Below are positions 11,353-22,039 of a stretch of DNA of 64,000 bases, in pieces. The stretch is from Agrostemma githago (taxonomy: Eukaryota > Streptophyta > Magnoliopsida > Caryophyllales > Caryophyllaceae). Within the stretch, counting starts at the first letter, position 1; every line of letters starts with the position of its first letter. A model generated the notes under the pieces. It was not told where the DNA came from and searched no databases. It saw only the letters and a program-made list of their open reading frames with translations. The DNA is taken from the NCBI GenBank assembly GCA_958450325.1, contig OY288243.1, positions 40,961,378 to 41,025,377 of the forward strand, written 5' to 3'. The position numbers and the translations under genes were made by a program.

Positions 11353-11484
11353 TGTGGACATGACATAGGTCCACCCCGACGCGGCCACGCGCGGGTTTGG
11401 GTAGGCGAATGAACCTCGTGGTAAGATTGTTCTCGAGTCGAAATTTAAATCAAAATAGGAGTCGCCACCGAACTTTGTGGGAGA
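11353..11484 (-). repeat. Detached LTR 3'-end scrap of T family
   Basis: 132 bp starting TGTGGACATGACATAGGTCC, nearly identical to 13657-13788 and similar to 1663-1795. It lacks the adjoining primer site and the rest of the LTR, and abuts T3 head-on. Confidence 0.75.
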
Positions 11485-12246
11485 ACTATTTGGGCATGTT
11501 CTATGCCGATCGTAGGTTAAGTTCCAGTGTTTAGGGCTGGTAACTGGTTTGGATGTTTTTGGAAATGTGGAGCCAGGCAGTAAGTGGCTTTGGTGATTTG
11601 AAATCTGGAGCTTGATTTTGATTTTGTGTTAAACGAGACCAGGTTCTTACAAGATCTTCTTCGATGATGGCTACCCTGGAATTTAGGTTATCTAGGGCGG
11701 TATTGATTTTTGAGAAGATATTGTTAATGAAGCAAGATAGCATAAGCATACTCCCCTAGATATCCCCTTTCTCGACGGTGCGGGATTTTTTGTGGTTTGG
11801 TAATGCCTCCTTCATAAGGTCCCTGATCGAAAGAAACGACAGGTGTTAGAACTCGCCTAAGCTCAGTTTTGCACAAATGCAAGAGAGAGAGTCAAACTAG
11901 ACACGGCCCGGGGTGACAAAAATGACTAAGATTCCTGGACCTGGATACTCGAACATTGACCTAGACAAAGTAACGACCGCGACTTGGACTCGACCATGAG
12001 ACTCGAGCTGCATAAGGGTGAGTCCAAAAATGGGGTGAGCATGTTTGACCGCGTCGCGTGCTCCGCGGCGACCTAAACCCTAGGTGACTCGAGTGTTCTT
12101 AGCATAGGTACGACTCAAAGAAAGCATCATAAGGACGCTGGTATAGGATAAACGCAGGGTACCTTTAGGGTGATTGTGGTCGACTGCTCGATTGGAGAAT
12201 AGCCCCCGAGTGAGATTGAAGACTCTGATAGGACTCAGATGGTGTG
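11485..12246 (-). mobile_element. Internal region of T2 with possible gag remnant
   Basis: Minus-strand continuation of T2 beyond its leader. It holds a possible gag start (separate entry). The rest (about 11820-12246) is leader-like sequence with CTCGAGT and GATCG motifs resembling 1-600. I see no other gene. Confidence 0.5.
11531..11815 (-). pseudogene. Possible gag N-terminus of T2
   Basis: ATG at 11815 opens a frame with an in-frame TAG at 11756-11758 and then a 72-codon stretch to 11531. The second part reads NTALDNLNSRVAIIEEDLV, a heptad-like segment of a kind common near Gag N-termini. It lies downstream of primer site and leader, where gag is expected. I recognise no domain, so this is a positional guess. 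It ends just before the rearrangement at 11484. Confidence 0.3.
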
Positions 12247-13633
12247 GCATCTAAGTGACTTGAAAGTGGCACACGTGAGACAATGCGTGTATGTCATGAC
12301 CCTTAGAGGAACCGTGATCGATCGCTCTGCTGAAGGGTAGCCCCTGAGTGAGATCGAAGGTTTTGTTAAGACTCGAGTGTCGGACGAGTGATCCTTGGAC
12401 GTAAGGTGCACAAACCTTTGGCTACAGGGCTATGCCTCGTAAAAGGTTGACTCGGCCTCGAGGGAAAGCAAACGGGGTAAGGGAAGAAACTTGCGATGTG
12501 AGATCGGCAGAGTTTCGACGCTAGAGACCCTTGACTTGACATGAATAAGGACGAACCCTGGGATTAGGGTAAACCCTTAAGTTAAAGAGTTCTTGAGTTG
12601 GGATGACTCGACTAACGGATTGAAAGACGGGCAAGATTCCCTTAGGAAAGGTCGTGGGGACCGTGCTGTCGGAGGGAAAGATCGCGTGGGACTTTCTAGT
12701 TAGGACTCGAGTGTTTAGACGAACCTTCCATTTACGAGCGTATGTCTCGTGTTGGTTGGTTATGCCTTTAGAATAAGATGAACTAGGATGGGGAAGAAAC
12801 CTGTAATGTAGGATCGACGGAGTTTCGACGCTACAGACCTTCGACATATTATGAAAAGACCCGACGCACAGATTACGGTAGGTCCTATAATAAGGAAGGT
12901 TTTTGAAAATGGTTGAATTTTAAAAAATTCGGAGGGCGATTCCGACTTGAAATTGGCAGCATGCCGACAGGACCGAGGTTTTGAAAAGTCAAAATATTTG
13001 AAATTTCGAAAATTTGAATATCGAAAATGAATTTCCAAAAATTTAAGAATCGAAAATAAGATCTCGAAGATTTGAAAATCGAAAACGACATCTCGAAGAC
13101 TTGAAAATTGAAATGGAATTTTGAAAATTCGAAAATCGAAAGGGGATCGGAAATTCAAAATTTGAAATGGGTAGCATGCCGGCTAAAAATAGGCTATTTT
13201 GAGTCAAATCGTAAGTCTAAATTTTGGCAACATTCCGGGTTTTTGAAAATTAGATATTTTGAAAAGATGCATTTTTTTAAATGACGGTTGCAAACAAGCA
13301 TTATGACCACATTATGTATGCTTTACGCTAAGTCTCGGTCGGTCAAAATCGGGTCTATACCAACACCGATGGCTCTCTCGTAAATCAGGACGAACTTCCT
13401 AAGCCGAGTTGGTCTTAGAACATGCCGCGAAACCCATACGAGTTCGGCCATAGATGTTTTTAGTGCACACATTTAGGAATGCACCGCGGTATAGTGGGAC
13501 GTCGGTCACAAGTAACCGGCCCGGGTAAAAATGGGTTATGCATGAACCATCAAACTAAAACGCGTACATTATTAACCGAACGATTTCTCTTCGAGTCTCA
13601 CCTTGAGAATCCCGATGACAAGTAGTACATCAG
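12247..13633 (-). mobile_element. 5' leader of T2
   Basis: Homologous to 1-1636 with many substitutions and some length differences. It contains the 315-bp-spaced repeat pair at about 12495 and 12810 and a reduced AT-rich array at about 13010-13110. No coding region is supported. Confidence 0.7.
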
Positions 13634-13653
13634 ATATCCCAGCGGAGTCACCA
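13634..13653 (-). promoter_or_regulatory. Primer binding site of T2
   Basis: Minus strand TGGTGACTCCGCTGGGATAT, three bases downstream of the LTR end, the same type as the T1 site with one inner difference. Confidence 0.65.
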
Positions 13654-14954
13654 AATTGTGGACATGACATAGGTCCACCCCGACGCAGCCACGCGCGGGT
13701 TTGGGTAGGCGAATGAACCTCGTGGTAAGATTGTTCTTGCGTCGACATTTAAATCAAAATAGAAGTCGCCACCGAACTTTGTGGGAGTTCGGGCCCGTTC
13801 GAACCCACTCTATACTTAGGCGCATCATGCACAAAGCACGACCTGCTTTAGTACTAGAGCTTATGGGGGTTTGTCCCTTTGCATAAGGATATCGATATCG
13901 GGTTACCGAATAATGTTTATCAAATAACTCTCGTTTGCCAACGGTTTCGGACATCCGGAAACCAAAGGTTTTGAGTAAGGGGTGAGGGTACGTGTTGGGA
14001 AGCCCACGAAGGACACCGAACCCCGCCTGCACTTAGCGGCCTCTACTAAGATATCGTTCGATTTTCGTGTACGCGTGTTAGTAAGACGATTAAATGAAAT
14101 GCAAACAACGTTTTTAGCTACGCATGTGAAATACGTGTTAAGCTACGTCATTTAATGCATCTAAAATTATGTCGAAGTTATATTTAAACATGTGATGTTC
14201 ATTCAAACATGCGAATATGGTCATAAGAGCAATAAATCATGCGAAAAAAAGTGATAAAGTACGAGAACATAAGTAAATCATGTTAGGCGGTTTGCATCCT
14301 CAGAATTTACACTAAACAAAATACGATGTGTAGACAATAACAAGTGGATCTATAATGACTACTCGGATTTAGTTGTTTTAGTAATTTTGGGATGAAGTTG
14401 TAGATGTTATGTATTTTGGACGGTTTAGTCTAGGGGGGTCGGTCGGACATGCACAGCGACGAGAACCAAGCAGAAGTAAGGCTTGTACACCATACCTAGA
14501 ATGGGAACCACAGGTGTACATGTCGATTGGGCGTATTATGAATCCTCATTGGGCGACATGTTAGAGCGAATTGGATGGAGTGCGCCCGCCTAGCTCGACC
14601 TTTATTTAAAGAAAAGCGATAAAGTGTTGGATAGAGAGACAACCTAGTGACGATCGTATCAGCGTAGGTGAACTCGACGAGTGTAGGAATGCTTGAATTA
14701 ATTTCGGTAGGAACCAGATTAATTTGACATGTTTGTCTTGAACACCATGGTGTGCGGTAACGAGGCTTTGAGTAGTATGCTCGAGAAAGATTTGACTACA
14801 AAGAATAAGGATTCTTTGTTTGTTCGAAGCCCTTGTCAATCTCGTATGAATTATGAACTCGGGAGAAATCGAAGGGAACGATTTATTTGCGGATCTGCTG
14901 AGTTAATGAACTCTTGATCGTTGAATGTTGTTGTTTCGTCAAGGGGAGGCCGGG

Positions 14955-14963
14955 GGGTATATA
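14955..14963 (-). promoter_or_regulatory. TATA box in T2 LTR
   Basis: Minus strand CTATATATA preceding the presumed transcription start of T2. Confidence 0.5.
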
Positions 14964-15377
14964 TAGTTTTCTCAAGGCTGGATTCGAGCACATAGGTGCG
15001 ACACCTTGTGCGCCTTTATTTTGAGGCGCGACAGTTGCTGCGGTTAAGTTTTCGAGGTCGAAATTTGGAAAACTTTCCAAAACGGAGAGATACGAGATCT
15101 TAGGATATTTTGACACGATGACTTGCTTTCTAAGACTTCTAGAGCAGCGCGCATGGGCTTGCTCTCGGGCCCAGTTCCGGTTTCAGGGTTCGACTCGGGT
15201 TTGACTTGCTGACTCGGGTTTAACTTTGCATTTCGGGATCGATTTGGGGCCCTGGAGTCGAAATTGACTCCAATTAGTGTTGACGCGACCAAAACTACTC
15301 AACAAAGACAGTCTAGATGTTGAATTAATTTTTCCGAGTAATTAACTGATCCATTCTATAGAAAAATCATCCAAAAC

Positions 15378-15539
15378 TGTAAATTGATTGAATTGAATGA
15401 AATTGTAATGTATATTATGTTATAGTGTGTTGTAATGTATACAATCAGGTATATATAGGAAGTTAGGAGAGATGAATCTCTAACAACCTTTAACTGCTCT
15501 AACTAACTTTATAACTAACTTATTACAACTATATCAATA
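15378..15539 (-). repeat. Copia 3' LTR
   Basis: 162 bp, plus strand TGTAAATTGATTG...CAATA, read base by base as identical to 20087-20248. A TATA box (TATATATA) lies at 15450-15457. It is flanked on the right by a polypurine tract (minus CTTGAGAGGGGAG, 15540-15552) and on the left by the duplicated target AAAAC (15373-15377; right copy GAAAC 20249-20253). Confidence 0.95.
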
Positions 15540-15547
15540 CTCCCCTC

Positions 15548-18500
15548 TCAAGCTGAAGTTGGGGTTAACACCAAACCAAGCTTGTTGGAAAGATAATGAT
15601 GTTGATCAGCTCCTAAGGCTTTCGTCATGATATCAGCCAACTGCATTCCAGAACTTATGTGTTTTGTCATCAAAAAACCTTCTAGTTGTTTCTCCCTCAC
15701 ATAATGGCAATCAATGTTGAGATGCTTGGTCCTTTCGTGAAAAACAGGGTTATTTGCAATGTGTTCCGCAGCCTTATTATCACAAAACAATGGAATCGGC
15801 TTAGGAATAGAAACTCTAAGATCATGAAGAATGTTGTCCACCCATACCATTTCAGAACTGGTGTAAGACATGCTTCTGTATTCGGATTCCGCGGTGCTTT
15901 TACTGACCGTTTTCTGCTTCTTTGTCTTCCAAGAGACTAAGGATTTGCCTAAAAATATGCAGAAACCACTTAATGATCGACCTGAAAACAGGCACTTGGC
16001 CCAATCTGCATCACTGTACGCGGAGAGAGACATATCTGGACTAGCACTGTAAAACAAACCAGTGTTCACAGTAGTTTTGAGGTATCTGAGTACATGTATG
16101 GCAGCTTGGAGATGAGGCATTCGTGGTTGACTCAAAAACTGGCTGAGATGCTGGACTGAGTATGAAATGTCCGGCCTGGTAGAGTTGAGATACAGTAGTC
16201 TACCTACTAATCTTCTATACTGCTCAGGTTCATCCAAGATAACCCCATCATCGATTGACAACTTCAAGCCCCTTTGCATAGGGAAATCAGCTCCAACACA
16301 ATTTTCCATCCCCATGTCCTTAAGAATGTCTATGATGTACTTCCTTTGGTTGATAATCATTCCAGTGGCATTCCTGGTGACCTCCAGTCCAAGGAAGTAT
16401 CTCATTTGTCCTAAATCTTTGATAGAAAACGCTTCATCTAATCCCTTCTTTACCTTATTGATGTTATCCACACTGTTTCCTGTGAGAAGAACATCATCAA
16501 CATACACTAAAGCAATAGTAAACTCCTGTGTTGCTTCAGTAAATTTGGTGTATAAAGAGTAATCATATTTGGACTGTTGGAAACCTATACTGACGAGGAA
16601 CTTAGTCAATTCTTTGTTCCATTGTCTCGAGGCTTGCTTGAGTCCATACAAGGACCTTTTTAACAAGCAAACTTGACCTGGTTGTGTATTATAACCCTCA
16701 GGAGGAAGCATATAAACTGTTTCATCCAAAAACCCGTGCAGAAATGCATTGTTGATATCCAACTGATGCAATTCCCATTGTCTGGCTGTAGCTAATGCAA
16801 GAACCGTTCTTACTGTTGTAAACTTTGCCACAGGTGAGAACGTATCCTTATAGTCTTTGTCCTTAATTTGATTGTACCCTTTTGCAACTAAACGAGCCTT
16901 GAATCTTTCGACTGTCCCATCAGGTTTGTACTTGATTTTGTATATCCACTTGCACCCAATAGGCTTGTGCCCTGCTGGTAAGTCCACAATCTCCCAAGTC
17001 TGATTTGTTTCTAACGCCTGAACTTCTTTGTTCATGGCTTGAATCCACCGTTCATCTTTACTAGCCTGCTTGTAGGTGTAAGGTTCATGTTCTGTAATCA
17101 CCTTAGCCAAACTTGCCAGAAACTCAGGATGGAAATCCTGCAGGTCTCTCAAAACTGTTGTATGGAATGCTGCAGATGATGAGGCATTTCTTTGTGAACT
17201 CGATAAACTTGCTGGGCAGTGGTAGGGTTGCAATTTCACAGACATTTTCCTATCTCTTGTTGATCTTCTAGGTGGTGCTTGAACAATTAACTCTTCTGTA
17301 AATCGATTGCTACCCTGAACACCTGCATCATTATTGGACTCATGTATAGCAACTCTATTGCTATCATTAATGTTAGTGGAAATAATACCATCAATCACAT
17401 TATTGTTTTCAAGTGTATCTGTTTCAGGTGTAACAGGAACAAGAAGAGTCGAATCAGCAGGGTTCACAAGATTGGGCTGATGTGAACAGGCATTAGACTT
17501 AAACGGGAACAATTCTTCTTGAAATTTTACGTCTCTACTCACAAACACTTTGTGTGAATTCAAATCATAAAGTCTGTAACCTTTTTGAGCATGAGGGTAA
17601 CCTAAGAAAATACATTTCCTAGCCCTTGTGCCAAATTTATCCAAGTATGTTGGAGGCATAGTAGAATAGCAACAACATCCGAACACTCTGAGTGTGTCAT
17701 AATTAGGAGCCTTATTAAACAAAATGCTGTAAGGTGATTTCCATTCTAGGATAGCAGTAGGCATTAAATTTATTAAATGAGTTGCAGTAAGAATGCAATC
17801 ACCCCAGAACTTTATTGGCAAGCCAGCATGAATCCTCAAAGACCTAGCAGTCTCAAGTAAGTGCCTATGTTTCCTTTCCACCCTGCCATTCTGCTGGGGA
17901 CGGCCTGCTATGCTAGTTTGATGCAATATGCCTAAGTCTTTAAAGGTTCTAGTACAAGATTGCTCCAAAAATTCAGTCCCATTATCCGATCTTACAACCT
18001 TAAATGAGGCATTAAACTGTGTTTGTGCATACATAATGAAATCTTTAAGCAATCCAGGAACTTGATCTTTTGTTTGAAACAATATTGTCCAAGTATTCCT
18101 AGAATGATCATCTAATATAGTCAAGAAGTAACGCGCTCCAGACATTGCAGGAGTCTTATAGGGACCCCAAACATCTAAGTGAATTAACTCAAAACATGCT
18201 TTGGATCGAGAATCACTCACTGGAAACGGTACTTTATGATGCTTTGCTAAGATGCATGTTTCACAAAAAGGATCTTTTATTGAATATGTATCATTTGTTA
18301 CCCATTTCAATCTATCAAATGCTATATGTCCAAGCCGTAAATGAGACAATCTTTGAGATATACTACCAGTACTACCAGTACTACTGTTTACAGCTGAACT
18401 ACTCTTAACTACAGAACTATGGAGATATGAATCAACTATTTGTTGTCTATTGTCTTGATATCTGTATAAATCCCCAATCCTCTTTTCTGAAGCTACCCAA

Positions 18501-19291
18501 GACTTATTGGAAAGGTCCTGAAACATGCAATCAGAAGAAGAAAACACAGCAGAAAGTTTATTGTGATCAATTATCTTTGAAACAGACAATAAATTCTGCT
18601 TAAACTCGGGTATAAGCAAGACATTATACAAGCGAAGCTTGTCAGTTAATTGCACATCTCCTACTTTGAGTACTTTATTCACACGACCATCAGGTAAACC
18701 AATATGTAAGGGCTTAGGTAAACACCTAACATTATGCAACAAATTTATATCATAAGTCATGTGATCGGACGCACCAGTATCAATTATCCAGTCATGAACA
18801 ACCAATTGACTACTAGTACTTTCAGTAGTAGGGACTGTACCTGCAAACCCAGTGTTGCCTGTCAAGTTGGTTACATTATTCACTGCCTTCTGGTCTGTCA
18901 TCCTCTGCATCACTTGATCGACTACCGAAGTTACCAGACCATCAATCAGTACAGGATCAAAACCTTGTCTAACAGGAGCATCCTCAAGGGGATTATCAAC
19001 ATCAACAATATCAACATTATGAGCCCCTTTCTTGTAATTCCCCTTATTTCTGCCTTTATTCTTCTGATTCTTATCAGGAAATCCAACAAGCTTATAGCAA
19101 TTTTCCACAGTGTGACCAGACTTACCACAATGAGTACATTCTTTGACTCTATAACAGTCCTCCAAGTTGTGATTATCCATGTCACAATGGCTGCAATACT
19201 TTCCAGTTGCAGACTCCTTTTTAGCCTCATTCTTGAACCTTTTTTTGCTTAGAATTCTGCCCTCTATAGGTGGCATACGCAGCAGATCCAA
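15548..19291 (-). CDS. Copia pol polyprotein: zinc knuckles, PR, INT, RT, RNase H
   Basis: 1247 codons open without a stop. In order: two CCHC knuckles (CSHCDMDNHNLEDC at about residue 33, CTHCGKSGHTVENC at about 56); aspartic protease WIIDTGASDHM (about 170); integrase with zinc-binding H/C region (HLRLGHIAFDR, CETCILAKHHK) and D,D,E in LDVWGPY, RSDNGTEF and NGRVERKHR; RT with GCKWIYKIKYKPDG, LDINNAFLHG and catalytic YVDD (LVYVDDVLLTGN); RNase H with SDADWA, STAESEYRS and CDNKAAEHIA. The stop overlaps the polypurine tract. The frame begins inside the gag 3' end in a different phase, with no clear own ATG (the first codon of the open frame is TTG), so expression needs a shift from gag. Confidence 0.96.
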   Translation of the reverse strand: MDLLRMPPIEGRILSKKRFKNEAKKESATGKYCSHCDMDNHNLEDCYRVKECTHCGKSGHTVENCYKLVGFPDKNQKNKGRNKGNYKKGAHNVDIVDVDNPLEDAPVRQGFDPVLIDGLVTSVVDQVMQRMTDQKAVNNVTNLTGNTGFAGTVPTTESTSSQLVVHDWIIDTGASDHMTYDINLLHNVRCLPKPLHIGLPDGRVNKVLKVGDVQLTDKLRLYNVLLIPEFKQNLLSVSKIIDHNKLSAVFSSSDCMFQDLSNKSWVASEKRIGDLYRYQDNRQQIVDSYLHSSVVKSSSAVNSSTGSTGSISQRLSHLRLGHIAFDRLKWVTNDTYSIKDPFCETCILAKHHKVPFPVSDSRSKACFELIHLDVWGPYKTPAMSGARYFLTILDDHSRNTWTILFQTKDQVPGLLKDFIMYAQTQFNASFKVVRSDNGTEFLEQSCTRTFKDLGILHQTSIAGRPQQNGRVERKHRHLLETARSLRIHAGLPIKFWGDCILTATHLINLMPTAILEWKSPYSILFNKAPNYDTLRVFGCCCYSTMPPTYLDKFGTRARKCIFLGYPHAQKGYRLYDLNSHKVFVSRDVKFQEELFPFKSNACSHQPNLVNPADSTLLVPVTPETDTLENNNVIDGIISTNINDSNRVAIHESNNDAGVQGSNRFTEELIVQAPPRRSTRDRKMSVKLQPYHCPASLSSSQRNASSSAAFHTTVLRDLQDFHPEFLASLAKVITEHEPYTYKQASKDERWIQAMNKEVQALETNQTWEIVDLPAGHKPIGCKWIYKIKYKPDGTVERFKARLVAKGYNQIKDKDYKDTFSPVAKFTTVRTVLALATARQWELHQLDINNAFLHGFLDETVYMLPPEGYNTQPGQVCLLKRSLYGLKQASRQWNKELTKFLVSIGFQQSKYDYSLYTKFTEATQEFTIALVYVDDVLLTGNSVDNINKVKKGLDEAFSIKDLGQMRYFLGLEVTRNATGMIINQRKYIIDILKDMGMENCVGADFPMQRGLKLSIDDGVILDEPEQYRRLVGRLLYLNSTRPDISYSVQHLSQFLSQPRMPHLQAAIHVLRYLKTTVNTGLFYSASPDMSLSAYSDADWAKCLFSGRSLSGFCIFLGKSLVSWKTKKQKTVSKSTAESEYRSMSYTSSEMVWVDNILHDLRVSIPKPIPLFCDNKAAEHIANNPVFHERTKHLNIDCHYVREKQLEGFLMTKHISSGMQLADIMTKALGADQHHYLSNKLGLVLTPTSA

Positions 19292-19997
19292 TCAAAGGAT
19301 CAACAGCATTCTCAGTAACTTGCTTTTGCCTTTCAATTTTCTGCAAAAGACTCAAAGCTTTATTAATTGAAGGCAATGGTTCCATTGAGAGTATTTGTGT
19401 TCTTACATTATCATACCCTTTATGTAAACCCATCAAGAACTGTATTAATTTCCTATTTTCCTCGCGTTCTAACACCCTCTTGAACAAAGCACATGTACAA
19501 GCATCTATGGCTTTACATGAACAATTAGGAACTGGATTAAGACTATCGAGAGTTTCCCACAAGTTCTTCATCTTACCATAGTATTCTACTAGGGAAAGAT
19601 TTTGTTGACTTACTGCATCCAAGTCCTTTTGCAACTGGTAAACCTCAATAGCATTAGCAACTCCATACCTCTCCATCAGCTCATCCCATAGACCTTTTGC
19701 TGACTTTACATACTTCATGTTTTCACGTATGGGCTTATCCAACGAATTAAGAATCCAGCGCATTACCATCAAATCACAGCGAATCCATTGATGCATCGTC
19801 TTGTCAGTGGAATCAGGTTTCTTACACGCGCCATTGACGAACCCTTCAATGTTCTTGGATTCGAGGGCCATCAAAATCTCCTGCTTCCATCCCAAGAAGT
19901 CGCGCCCATCAAAGCAGCATAAAACCAATTGTGACGACGGCTGGTCTGAAGAGGAAAGATACAGGGGATCGTCGTAGTATTCATATGTAGACGCCAT
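19227..19997 (-). CDS. Copia gag
   Basis: 256 codons from ATG at 19997, about 90 nt inside the element. It has the copia-type Gag core: WKQEILMALESKN (about 36), RYGVANAIEVYQLQKDLDAV (about 115) and LVEYYGKMKNLWETLDSL (about 135). Plant copia elements usually encode gag and pol in one frame; here gag ends at 19227, overlapping pol by 65 nt in another phase. The overlap contains an A7 run (minus strand, about 19242-19248), a natural place for a one-base length change. The zinc knuckles lie beyond the shift, in the pol frame. Confidence 0.92.
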   Translation of the reverse strand: MASTYEYYDDPLYLSSSDQPSSQLVLCCFDGRDFLGWKQEILMALESKNIEGFVNGACKKPDSTDKTMHQWIRCDLMVMRWILNSLDKPIRENMKYVKSAKGLWDELMERYGVANAIEVYQLQKDLDAVSQQNLSLVEYYGKMKNLWETLDSLNPVPNCSCKAIDACTCALFKRVLEREENRKLIQFLMGLHKGYDNVRTQILSMEPLPSINKALSLLQKIERQKQVTENAVDPLIGSAAYATYRGQNSKQKKVQE

Positions 19998-20074
19998 TGT
20001 TGTAGACAGGAAGAAGAATGTTTATGTAATTTGATTTGATTTTTGCGGAAAAAAACGTGAATCTTGAGCCTAGT

Positions 20075-20086
20075 GCTCTGATACCA
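20075..20086 (-). promoter_or_regulatory. Copia primer binding site
   Basis: TGGTATCAGAGC directly adjoining the 5' LTR, complementary to the 3' end of initiator Met tRNA. Confidence 0.95.
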
Positions 20087-20248
20087 TGTAAATTGATTGA
20101 ATTGAATGAAATTGTAATGTATATTATGTTATAGTGTGTTGTAATGTATACAATCAGGTATATATAGGAAGTTAGGAGAGATGAATCTCTAACAACCTTT
20201 AACTGCTCTAACTAACTTTATAACTAACTTATTACAACTATATCAATA
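20087..20248 (-). repeat. Copia 5' LTR
   Basis: Identical by eye to 15378-15539, with a TATA box at 20159-20166. It adjoins the primer site on its left. Confidence 0.95.
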
Positions 20249-20344
20249 GAAACATCGTAAAATCATGTCGTGTTGCAGTTCGATCATCATCGGGTATTTG
20301 TCGGACACTCATGTAGCCACCAGGTACAAATCTGGATATTTACA

Positions 20345-22039
20345 CTACTAGGAAGATTCAAGGTATGGAAGAATTCAGTTTGTGGAAGTTAGATCAACAA
20401 TTGTTAGATTTGCCTTTTGAAGGACCAAGATACACATGGTGCAACAATAGGAAGGGTGAAGCAAAAGTTTATAAAAGATTGGATAAGGTTTATGCCATTA
20501 GTTTTCCGATCATGCTCCAATATTTTTTGATTCTAATCTTACTATTGACAAAAGAAGGTGACTCTATAAGGTGGAGATATGGTGTCTTCAGTGTGATGAA
20601 AGTGCTTATGTTATTCAACAAGTGTGGTCTAGGGGTTTGGTGGGACCAAAATCTTTTGTTTAATGAGAAGGTTAGAGGAAATTAAAAAAGGATTGATGAG
20701 ATGGACATTAGATAAAAAGCAAGAATGGAATAGGAAATGAGACAATTTTGATGAGAGGCTGACTAAAGACTTGGAGGAAGTTTTTAATGGTACGGTAAAG
20801 ACTGTTTGGATTATGAAGAAGATCATGAAAATCTCAAATCTTTTACGGAAGCGGCTGTTGTTTATTGGAAGCAACAGGCCAAAGTCAAATGGGCTGTTGT
20901 GATATTTGTTCTAGGTACTTCTTTAACTGTGTGAGAGGAAGAAGTGGAAGGAATTTTACTCATAGCATTCTGAATACTAGAGGGGATTGGACTAGGGATC
21001 CGGTTGAAATTGGGAATACTTCTCTTGATCATTTTAGTGATATCTTTAAGGTTGGAGTAGCACAGAATGGTTTTAGCAAATTCTATTCCAATAATTCATC
21101 TTTTTTTTAAGTACACTTAAATAGTGTGACGGAGGAAGAGAGTGCTCATCTTACTAAGGCCTTTTCGAATAAGGAGGTTAGAGCTGCGGTGTTTCAATTA
21201 GGAACGTTCAAATCGCCTTATCCGGGTGGTATCCCATCGGAGTTCTTTAAGAAAAATTGGAAGCTGATTAAGAAGGATGTTTGTGAGGTGGTATGTGCTT
21301 CTTTAAAATCTGGATTTATTCTTAGGGAGATAAATAGAACATTTATAACCTTAATCCCGAAGATTACTAATCCAGAAAAGGTGGAACAATTCAGACCAAT
21401 CGGTTTATGCAATGTGATTATGAAGATTATTACTAAATATAATGCTAACTGGATGAAGGGTGTTATGTCACGCATTATAGGGGTGTTTCAGAATGGGTAT
21501 GTTCCAAGGAGATCTATCACTGATAATATCTTGATTGCTGAGGAGTGTATTTCGGAGATACATAAAAAGATAAGTGGGAAGGTAGCTTATGTGGCTTTCA
21601 AAGCCGAAATGAGTAAGGCTTAAGATAGAATTAGTTGGAATTTTCTCAGGGGAGCTCTTCTTAGTGGTGGGTTTCCTAACTGTTGTGCTTATTATGAGTT
21701 GTGTCTCGACAGTCTCGTATTCTGTTTTGATTAATGGATTCTTGAAGCCTTCTTGTGGTTTTCGTCAAGATGATCCTCTTTCCCTTATTTGTTTGTCCTG
21801 TGTACTGAAGTGTTATCTAGAAATCTAAGTTTCTTTACGGGAAGGAGCAAAATTCTGGGAATGTGTGTCACAAGGAGAACACCAGAGGTTTCTCATTTGC
21901 TTTTTGCGGATGATTCATCTCTTTTTCTTGAAGGGCGACTGGAGCAACATGACTAGATTCTATAAGTTGATAAGAAGGTACTGCTTGTTATCAGGACATT
22001 ATCAATAAAGAGAAGTCTTATATGATTTTTAGCCCCAAC
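20345..22039 (+). pseudogene. LINE ORF2 fragment B (endonuclease to RT), decayed
   Basis: Plus-strand remains of a second, different L1-type LINE. 20365-20685 carries the C-terminal endonuclease part (EEFSLWKLDQQLLDLPFEGP, YTWCNNR, KRLDK). 21126-21623 carries the start of RT (FKSPYPGGIPSEFFKKNW, TFITLIPKI, FRPIGLCNVIMKI, RRSITDNILIAEE). A catalytic FADD follows at about 21902-21913 (LLFADDSSLF) after several stops and shifts. The fragment starts at the T2 LTR edge and ends at LTR W, so both ends were lost by later insertions. Protein motifs differ from LINE1 and fragment A, so it is not the missing part of either. Confidence 0.85.

Larger units (their letters stand above)
15378..20248 (-). 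mobile_element. Ty1/copia retrotransposon, near-intact and young
   Basis: 4.87-kb minus-strand element with short LTRs (15378-15539, 20087-20248), primer site TGGTATCAGAGC at 20075-20086 (initiator Met tRNA), gag, a long open pol and a polypurine tract at 15540-15552. Domain order PR-INT-RT-RH is that of copia. The LTRs read as identical, which implies recent insertion. Flanks AAAAC/GAAAC form a 5-bp target duplication with one mismatch. The only coding fault I find is a frame change between gag and pol. Confidence 0.95.
13657..20344 (-). mobile_element. 5' LTR of T2 (about 1.8 kb), interrupted by copia element
   Basis: Inner end TGTGGACATG at 13657 and outer end TTTACA at 20344, which follows a CATCATCGGGTATTTG block matching the T1 outer end (CATCATCGGGTGTTTT). 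A minus-strand TATA box lies at 14955-14963. The copia element 15378-20248 separates 13657-15377 from 20249-20344. The short open frames in between (for example 14729-14917) are not conserved in T1. The element T2 is itself inserted into LINE B. Confidence 0.65.

Noticed and set aside
14606..15292. Three short frames near 14606-15292
   Set aside because: Inside the T2 LTR, not conserved in T1, no domain.
16167..19581. Plus-strand open frames opposite copia gag-pol
   Set aside because: Shadows of the minus-strand polyprotein.
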